6,364 bases of DNA from Peptococcaceae bacterium (lineage in GTDB: Bacteria > Bacillota > Peptococcia > DRI-13 > UBA5745): NCBI GenBank assembly GCA_031264885.1, contig JAISDM010000035.1, positions 1-6,364 of the forward strand. The letters are read 5' to 3'. Under the pieces are notes generated by a model, which was not told where the DNA came from, made no database searches, and saw only the letters and a program-made list of their open reading frames with translations. The translations under genes and the position numbers were made by a program. Below are positions 1 to 3,192 of the stretch, piece by piece; position 1 is the stretch's first letter; each line of letters opens with the position of its first letter.

Positions 1-17
1 TATAGGGATATCCCTGG

Positions 18-131
18 GGGGAACGCTCCAAGCTGGGCAACCTCCGGGACCGTCTGGAACATTCCGTCTCGAACTTGGGCGTCATGACCGAGAATCTCAC
101 TGCGGCGGAGAGCCGCATCCGGGATGTGGAT
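18..131 (+). pseudogene. Flagellin C-terminal fragment (truncated paralog)
   Basis: In the frame starting at base 18 this reads GERSKLGNLRDRLEHS and ends TAAESRIRDVD. It aligns without gaps, over 38 codons, to residues 880-917 of the intact flagellin in this window (bases 5830-5943), with 28 of 38 residues identical by hand count. This is part of the C-terminal D1/D0 coiled-coil region that packs into the filament core. The last 38 or so residues of a normal flagellin (the MAKEM…QLLRG part of D0) are missing: after RDVD the frame runs into unrelated sequence. Upstream there is an in-frame TAG at 3-5, and homology stops at about base 18, so neither end is intact. The substitutions are mostly conservative, which fits a diverged paralog rather than a fresh duplicate. 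It cannot make a working filament protein. Whether more of the gene lies left of the window cannot be seen. Confidence 0.85.
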
Positions 132-147
132 TCACCGGATGCGGCTC
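110..147. repeat. Perfect 13-bp inverted repeat at the flagellin breakpoint
   Basis: The left arm 110-122 (GAGCCGCATCCGG) and right arm 135-147 (CCGGATGCGGCTC) are perfect inverse copies separated by 12 nt. The left arm encodes part of the flagellin motif ESRIR. The right arm lies just beyond the point where flagellin homology ends and just before the rpn stop codon on the other strand. It could act as a weak transcription stop for rpn, but there is no T-tract after it on the minus strand, so an intrinsic terminator is doubtful. Confidence 0.8.
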
Positions 148-151
148 CCCG

Positions 152-1138
152 TCACTGGGCGACGTTGCTCTCCAAATGCTTTTTAAGTTTGTCAACCGGT
201 ATGCCGGAATATTTGGCCGCTGTTTCCCAAGATAGGCCGTCGGCGATCATTGCTTTTGCTGTTTCAAGTTTCCCTTCAAGTTTCCCTTCGAGTTTCCCTT
301 CGAGTTTCCCTTTGCGTATGCCACGCCGTTCCATCGCGTCGATGGCCCTTTCGAGCGCGTATGTCATATCCTCCGCCTCCTCTTTCTTAAACACATTCCT
401 GATTTCTTCTATTTCTTTCTTGCTCATCTTACGCTTGACTTTCTTAAGCAAGACGTCAAAAATCCAGTCTTTTAACTGTATCCGTTCATCAATGGTAAGT
501 CGGCTGCTGATCTTGAGCGCTTTGCGAAGTCTGCGCATCACACTTTCGGGATTGCCCTTCCGGTCAATAAACATTATAAGATTCATCAGCGTCGGTATTT
601 TGATCAGCTCGGCCTCGTTCGGTTCGTTCACGTTAATCATGATGTACTCGAAGTCAATGACATTCGGCGCGAACAGCTCGTATCCCGCGAGATATTCCTT
701 GAAGCTGCGGACGCAGCTCCATTCGCCGGCGCCGTTATAGAGAACTATGGGGACAATGGCGGGCAGCCTGAACTGTTTCCTTTCGCGTTTTTTGGAGTCT
801 GTCCCCACGAACATCCTCCGCATCAACTCGACCATATAAACAAGTAAGCGGAAAGGCATAGTAAAATCCACTTTGGATTGTAGCTCAAGCAGGACATAGA
901 ATATCGTGTCCTGGCCGTTTATCTTTGCTTTATAGATAATATCCGCTTCCCGATCCCGAAAATCCTTCGTGACGAAGTTTTTGTCGATGAGTTCAATGTC
1001 TTCTTCGTTAATTTGCGCCGTCCAGGCTGCCGCGATGTGGTTTTTTACAAGATCAAGGAAATTCCGTTTGTCGTATAGTACGCGTCTGTATCCTTTATCG
1101 TTTTTGTTTTCATTTTTGTTTTTCGCCTTTTTCGCCAT
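152..1138 (-). CDS. Rpn/YhgA family PD-(D/E)XK nuclease (putative transposase)
   Basis: The 328-residue protein has the features of the Rpn (recombination-promoting nuclease, YhgA-like 'transposase') family, whose E. coli members are DNA endonucleases that stimulate RecA-independent recombination. Residues 1-20 are very Lys/Asn-rich. The nuclease core is visible as READIIY (D66) followed by YVLLELQSKVDFTMPFR (E85, Q87), the D…ExQ form of the PD-(D/E)XK site. It continues with the family-typical RLLVYMVELMRR and LPAIVPIVLYNG (residues 125-135). A charged helical region (about 235-275) leads into four GKLE repeats (277-292). A helix-turn-helix-like tail follows (AKAMIADGLSWETAAKYSGI). The ATG at 1136-1138 is preferred over upstream starts at 1159 and 1183: it has AGGGGG 9 nt upstream, and the promoter places transcription start near 1154, downstream of both alternatives. 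The length is normal and no frameshift is seen. It lies tail-to-tail with a broken flagellin fragment. Confidence 0.88.
   Translation of the reverse strand: MAKKAKNKNENKNDKGYRRVLYDKRNFLDLVKNHIAAAWTAQINEEDIELIDKNFVTKDFRDREADIIYKAKINGQDTIFYVLLELQSKVDFTMPFRLLVYMVELMRRMFVGTDSKKRERKQFRLPAIVPIVLYNGAGEWSCVRSFKEYLAGYELFAPNVIDFEYIMINVNEPNEAELIKIPTLMNLIMFIDRKGNPESVMRRLRKALKISSRLTIDERIQLKDWIFDVLLKKVKRKMSKKEIEEIRNVFKKEEAEDMTYALERAIDAMERRGIRKGKLEGKLEGKLEGKLETAKAMIADGLSWETAAKYSGIPVDKLKKHLESNVAQ
263..310 (-). repeat. Four tandem 12-bp repeats in rpn (GKLE x4)
   Basis: Four head-to-tail 12-bp units (plus strand TTCAAGTTTCCC twice, then TTCGAGTTTCCC twice) encode GKLE four times on the minus strand. The only difference between units is one synonymous A/G change. 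The unit is a multiple of three, so copy-number change by slippage would lengthen or shorten the linker between the nuclease core and the C-terminal helices without breaking the frame. Confidence 0.95.
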
Positions 1139-1147
1139 CTGGCCGCG

Positions 1148-1189
1148 CCCCCTGATCATTATTATACGCAATATCTGGGGCAATTACAA
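1148..1189 (-). promoter_or_regulatory. Sigma-70 promoter and RBS of the rpn gene
   Basis: On the minus strand TTGTAA (1189-1184) and TATAAT (1166-1161) are separated by exactly 17 nt, close to the ideal housekeeping promoter. Transcription would begin near 1154. The ribosome site AGGGGG (1153-1148) follows almost at once, giving a leader of only about 16 nt before the ATG at 1138. This short leader is why the upstream in-frame starts were rejected. Confidence 0.75.
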
Positions 1190-1253
1190 GAGGCTGGGAA
1201 GCGACGCTCCTAGAAAACCGCCCACCGGTTACTGTTCACAGGGGATACCTATA

Positions 1254-1282
1254 CCGTAGGGGCGGCATCCTGCCGCCCGGGA
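1254..1282 (+). repeat. REP-like palindrome, copy 1
   Basis: GGGCGGCA (1260-1267) and TGCCGCCC (1271-1278) form an 8-bp hairpin with a TCC loop, preceded by CCGTAG. The same core occurs at 2801-2819 and, in the opposite orientation, at 2707-2725 and 6300-6318, so it is an interspersed element. Here it is followed by CCGTCC and CATATCTTGTCATTCC, as in the copy at 2795. Confidence 0.85.
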
Positions 1283-1325
1283 CCGTCCAGAAACGATCAT
1301 ATCTTGTCATTCCGGCCCCTGTTTT

Positions 1326-1400
1326 GTCATTCCGGGCTTGACCCGGAATCCATTTCTTTTTGTCCGGGCGCTTGGATTCCGTGTCCTGACCCGGAATGAC
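1326..1400. repeat. Long inverted repeat of the GTCATTCCGGG type, copy 1
   Basis: The element begins GTCATTCCGGGCTTGACC, which is itself a CCGGG…CCCGG palindrome ending GGAATCC at 1351. It ends with GGATTCC at 1374-1380 and ACCCGGAATGAC at 1389-1400, forming a nested inverted repeat around a short AT-rich centre. The right half is degenerate (GTGTCCTG in place of GGGACAAG). A partial GTCATTCCGG lies just upstream at 1306-1315. The layout resembles dRS3-like small repeats of other bacteria; I cannot name the family. Confidence 0.8.
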
Positions 1401-1450
1401 AGGATGATCGCATCGCATAACCGGCCAACGGGGCGGAGCGCGCGTGGTTC

Positions 1451-1476
1451 GGCCGAATCCGTATATTCATTCGGCC
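1451..1476. repeat. 8-bp inverted repeat
   Basis: GGCCGAAT (1451-1458) and ATTCGGCC (1469-1476) are perfect inverse copies around a 10-nt AT-rich loop. It lies 14 bases before the first copy of the 30-bp repeat. It could be an operator-like site or a hairpin, but no intact gene is attached to it. Confidence 0.5.
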
Positions 1477-1490
1477 AAAATTGGGTAAAA

Positions 1491-1520
1491 CGCGCAAATC
1501 GTTGCGATAAAGTATGCTAA
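1491..1520 (+). repeat. 30-bp interspersed repeat, copy A
   Basis: This is the first of three gap-free 30-bp copies. All share GTTGCGA in the middle and a TAA end, and two of the three carry AGCAC at the other end and GCTAA at the TAA end. Copy A matches copy B at 22 of 30 bases and copy C at 23 of 30 by hand count. It is inverted relative to B and C, so A can fold back on either of them. Confidence 0.75.
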
Positions 1521-1545
1521 AGAGCGCGGGGCGTCGCGAAGACTG

Positions 1546-1557
1546 TGTTAATTAACA
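1546..1557. repeat. Perfect 12-bp palindrome TGTTAATTAACA
   Basis: This perfect palindrome overlaps the TAA end of copy B of the 30-bp repeat and lies in the loop between copies A and B. Its form is typical of a dimeric repressor site, but nothing intact next to it supports a specific role. Confidence 0.6.
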
Positions 1558-1581
1558 TACATCGTCGCAACGATCCGTGCT
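1552..1581 (-). repeat. 30-bp interspersed repeat, copy B
   Basis: Read on the minus strand it begins AGCACGGATCGTTGCGA and ends GTATGTTAA. It matches copy C at 23 of 30 bases and is inverted relative to copy A with 31 bp between them. A and B together would form an imperfect hairpin of about 91 nt. Confidence 0.75.
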
Positions 1582-1624
1582 AAAAATGGCGTGAACTCTG
1601 GGATCCTCGTCGAAAAAGTGAGAA

Positions 1625-1654
1625 TTAGCACGCTTCATCGCAACGCTCTGTGCT
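1625..1654 (-). repeat. 30-bp interspersed repeat, copy C
   Basis: Read on the minus strand it begins AGCACAGAGCGTTGCGAT and ends GCGTGCTAA. It lies 43 bp from copy B in the same orientation. The inverted match to copy A continues four more bases outward (AAAA at 1487-1490, TTTT at 1655-1658), giving 34-bp inverted ends around a 172-bp unit. Confidence 0.75.
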
Positions 1655-1658
1655 TTTT

Positions 1659-1852
1659 CGCACGGTTTTCCGCGGAAGTTTGCGCGTTTGTATTGCGGCA
1701 GCCTCGGCGACGCCAAAATCGAATTCAGGAAACAGGCGCGATCCACCAATAACGCCGCCCAGCGAAAACTTTTTATTAAAACCGTCCGCGAAATTTTCGA
1801 CAAATACGGATTCCACGTCTATATCTACAGCCCAAAATTAAGCTTCACCTAA
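1659..1852 (+). pseudogene. Unidentified gene remnant (C-terminal end)
   Basis: The frame in phase with the TAA at 1850-1852 reads convincingly like protein, with DAKIEFRKQ, NNAAQRKLFIKTVREI and FDKYGFHVYIYSPK, an amphipathic helix followed by a beta strand. The frame is open back to a TGA at 1619-1621, but it contains no ATG start or ribosome site and runs into copy C of the 30-bp repeat. The reading is most likely the tail of a gene whose front was lost when the repeat unit was placed or formed there. I do not recognise the family. The call rests only on composition and predicted secondary structure, so a chance open frame remains possible. Confidence 0.35.
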
Positions 1853-2042
1853 CTCCATGCGCAACTCCTTTTTGGCTCCAGGCGATATTCGCGAGTGGCC
1901 GACGACAGCGCCTCGGCCACCCATTCAGGCACAGCCGTAAATCTGCCGTCGTCTCCCAATCTGCCGCGGTCACAATGGGGTCCAGCACATCCGGCATAAT
2001 AAACGGGTCGTCCGCCAAAACATCGGTATTAGGCTGTTTCTG
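1849..2042 (-). pseudogene. Degraded gene remnant, possibly Uma2-like
   Basis: Two minus-strand segments in different frames look like pieces of one protein. The first (about 2042-1955) reads QKQPNTDVLADDPFIMPDV then LDPIVTAADWE, in the same frame as the Uma2 relic beyond its TAG stop. The second (1950-1849, ending in TAG) reads DGRFTAVPEWVAEALSSAT then REYRLEPKRS. PEWVAEALSSAT resembles the conserved PD-hVhEhLSPST motif of Uma2 endonucleases, and the following REY…K fits the usual D…K spacing. This suggests a second, frameshifted and truncated Uma2-type copy. The assignment is inference from one motif and is tentative. The stop codon overlaps that of the convergent plus-strand remnant. Confidence 0.35.
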
Positions 2043-2045
2043 ATC

Positions 2046-2459
2046 CTACTTCAAGAACTCCGCCAATTCTTTTAAATCTGTGCCAAGTCCCATAAACTCC
2101 TTGGACTCCGCCATCTCCCCCTCAACATATAAACGGTACCGGTCCTCTTCATCGCTGTGGTCAAAATTAAATACCTCCGCTTGGGCTATTCCGTCTTTCA
2201 AAGTATTGATTATCCAATATTCTCTTACCCCGAATCGCCTGTAAAGATCCACTTTAACCGTTTTATCCACATATGCCGTGGATTTGGACAAAACCTCCAC
2301 GACAAGATCCGGCGCCCCGTGGCATCTTCCATCCCCGTATATTTTACTTCTGTCGCACAAAACAATCATGTCGGGTATGACATAATTATACTCGTGTACA
2401 GAAACATATATCACGATCGCGCCAAAAGGCTGCCGGAAGGCTGCGAGGTAGTCGAAAAC
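2046..2459 (-). pseudogene. Uma2 family endonuclease (DUF820), N-terminally truncated
   Basis: The C-terminal two thirds of a Uma2-family PD-(D/E)XK protein are clear. Numbering from the GTG at 2412-2414, they are VIPDMIVLCDR (D15), GAPDLVVEVLSKST (E40) and KVDLYRRFGVREYWII (K54, Y58), with the usual tail YRLYVEGEMAES to DLKELAEFLK. Family members are normally about 180-190 residues; this one gives 122 from the GTG. Coding-like sequence continues in frame to 2459 (VFDYLAAFRQPFGAI) but is stopped by TAG at 2462-2460. A neighbouring frame just upstream (2485-2456) reads AVSIFFDSRF, matching where the family's first helices should be, so a frameshift is likely. An intrinsic terminator pointing into the gene sits at 2488-2524. 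Uma2 proteins are widespread nucleases of unknown cellular role. The core motifs are intact, so recent decay is likely; a short GTG-started product cannot be excluded. Confidence 0.75.
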
Positions 2460-2487
2460 CTACTGTCAAAAAATATAGAAACAGCGC

Positions 2488-2524
2488 AAAAAAGCGGATA
2501 AGCCGCCATAACGGGCGGCTTATC
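2488..2524 (-). terminator. Rho-independent terminator, minus strand
   Basis: GATAAGCCGCC (2497-2507) and GGCGGCTTATC (2514-2524) form a perfect 11-bp stem with a 6-nt loop. On the minus strand it is followed after three bases by six T residues (2493-2488). It would stop transcription arriving from the right, just before the Uma2 remnant. No intact gene lies on its upstream side, so its original gene has probably been lost. Confidence 0.7.
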
Positions 2525-2526
2525 TC

Positions 2527-2700
2527 TTAGCTAAAGATATTTAGTTATATTTAGTTAGGCGGAACCGCCGGAACAACGGCAGAACTCTTGGCCCTACTAT
2601 ATCAAAAAAAGGAGGGAACGCAATAACAAAAACACCGGAATATAAAAAAAATGGGACCGTGAAAAACTGTTTTTCACGCTCCGGAGATTCGCGCCTGTCC
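2527..2700. other. Non-coding AT-rich stretch with small repeats
   Basis: No convincing gene is seen. It holds an exact tandem pair of ATATTTAGTT (2537-2556), a short GGCGG/CCGCC palindrome (2558-2569), and a perfect 9-bp inverted repeat CGTGAAAAA/TTTTTCACG with a 3-nt loop (2658-2678). A sequence like a ribosome site (AAAGGAGGGAA) near 2607-2617 has no start codon at a useful distance. Confidence 0.6.
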
Positions 2701-2706
2701 AAAGGC

Positions 2707-2730
2707 GGGCGGCAGAATGCCGCCCCTACA
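2707..2730 (-). repeat. REP-like palindrome, copy 2
   Basis: GGGCGGCA (2707-2714) and TGCCGCCC (2718-2725) with a GAA loop, followed by CTAC, are the inverse form of copies 1 and 3. It faces copy 3 less than 80 bp away, so the two make a facing pair. Confidence 0.85.
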
Positions 2731-2794
2731 GATGCGTCATTCACGGCAGCGCAGGGGCCGCGTCCTGCCGTCAGACCCCGAATCCGCCACGGTA

Positions 2795-2820
2795 CCGTAG
2801 GGGCGGCATCCTGCCGCCCG
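2795..2820 (+). repeat. REP-like palindrome, copy 3
   Basis: CCGTAG followed by GGGCGGCA (2801-2808) and TGCCGCCC (2812-2819). Both the palindrome and the sequence after it (CCGTCC, then CATATCTTGTCATTCC) match copy 1, so the two are copies of one composite module. Confidence 0.85.
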
Positions 2821-2846
2821 TCCCCGTCCGGAAACTATCATATCTT

Positions 2847-2914
2847 GTCATTCCGGGCTTGTCCCGGAATCCAGGTTCTTTGTTTATCATTTTTGGATTC
2901 CGGGACAAGCCCGG
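2847..2914. repeat. Long inverted repeat of the GTCATTCCGGG type, copy 2
   Basis: The left half GTCATTCCGGGCTTGTCC…GGAATCC (2847-2872) and right half GGATTCCGGGACAAGCCCGG (2895-2914) are inverse copies around an AT-rich centre. The expected closing AATGAC is lost: CAATATT follows instead, so the right end is eroded. Confidence 0.85.
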
Positions 2915-3081
2915 CAATATTTATATTTAGGGTGCGTTTCCGTGTTGTGTTAAGGACGTGATTTTTGACGTTTTCGGACGGTCTGGCCCGGGACCCCGGA
3001 TTCGCTCATGCCTGCTCCGGCGGCACGGCGTACCTGTCCCCTGTCATTCCCGGCTTGATCCGTCATTCCCCGCCTGTCAAT
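2915..3081. other. Non-coding stretch with decayed repeat pieces
   Basis: No gene is supported here. Two degraded starts of the GTCATTCC repeat lie at 3042-3051 and 3062-3070. The rest has no recognisable signal and separates the repeat module from the flagellin control region. Confidence 0.55.
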
Positions 3082-3123
3082 GGGGCGCGTCGAATATTTT
3101 GCGGTATTTTTTTGACGCGCCCC
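3082..3123. repeat. 10-bp GC-rich inverted repeat upstream of the flagellin promoter
   Basis: GGGGCGCGTC (3082-3091) and GACGCGCCCC (3114-3123) are perfect inverse copies around a 22-nt AT-rich loop, and the stem can extend by two A-T pairs and one G-T pair. The right arm ends one base before the TAAA of the flagellin promoter. It may insulate the promoter from read-through or serve as a protein-binding site; there is no proper T-tract after it. Confidence 0.7.
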
Positions 3124-3150
3124 TAAATTATTTTACATATCGGCCGATTT
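3124..3150 (+). promoter_or_regulatory. Sigma-28 (FliA) flagellin promoter
   Basis: TAAA (3124-3127), exactly 15 nt, then GCCGATTT (3143-3150) matches the sigma-28 consensus TAAA-N15-GCCGATAA at all but the last two bases. Transcription would start near 3157, leaving a leader of about 35 nt. This places the gene in the late class of flagellar genes, expressed once the hook and basal body are complete. Confidence 0.88.
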
Positions 3151-3178
3151 ATAAAGTAGGATTCTAGCATTCATGTGC

Positions 3179-3185
3179 AAGGAGG
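3179..3185 (+). promoter_or_regulatory. Flagellin ribosome binding site
   Basis: AAGGAGG ends 7 nt before the ATG at 3193. It sets the start at MIINHN: the in-frame GTG at 3175 lies upstream of this site and would add residues absent from flagellins. Confidence 0.9.
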
Positions 3186-3192
3186 AACTTAC

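Noticed and set aside
1..17. Possible end of another repeat (TATAGGGATATCCC) resembling the inverse of 1241-1252
   Set aside because: The similarity needs gaps and covers too few bases, and the sequence is cut by the window edge.
75..740. Plus-strand open frame of 221 codons beginning in the flagellin fragment
   Set aside because: Only the first 19 codons are flagellin. The rest is antisense to the well-supported rpn gene and consists of low-complexity Ser/Phe/Leu-rich shadow sequence.
1491..1654. CRISPR array
   Set aside because: There are only three imperfect copies, one of them inverted, the spacings are 31 and 43 bp, and no cas gene is nearby.
2157..2501. Plus-strand open frame of 114 codons
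   Set aside because: It is antisense to the clearly recognisable Uma2 remnant and has no family motifs of its own.
2541..2744. Minus-strand open frame of 67 codons
   Set aside because: It runs through the REP palindrome, matches no recognisable protein pattern, and has no ribosome site.
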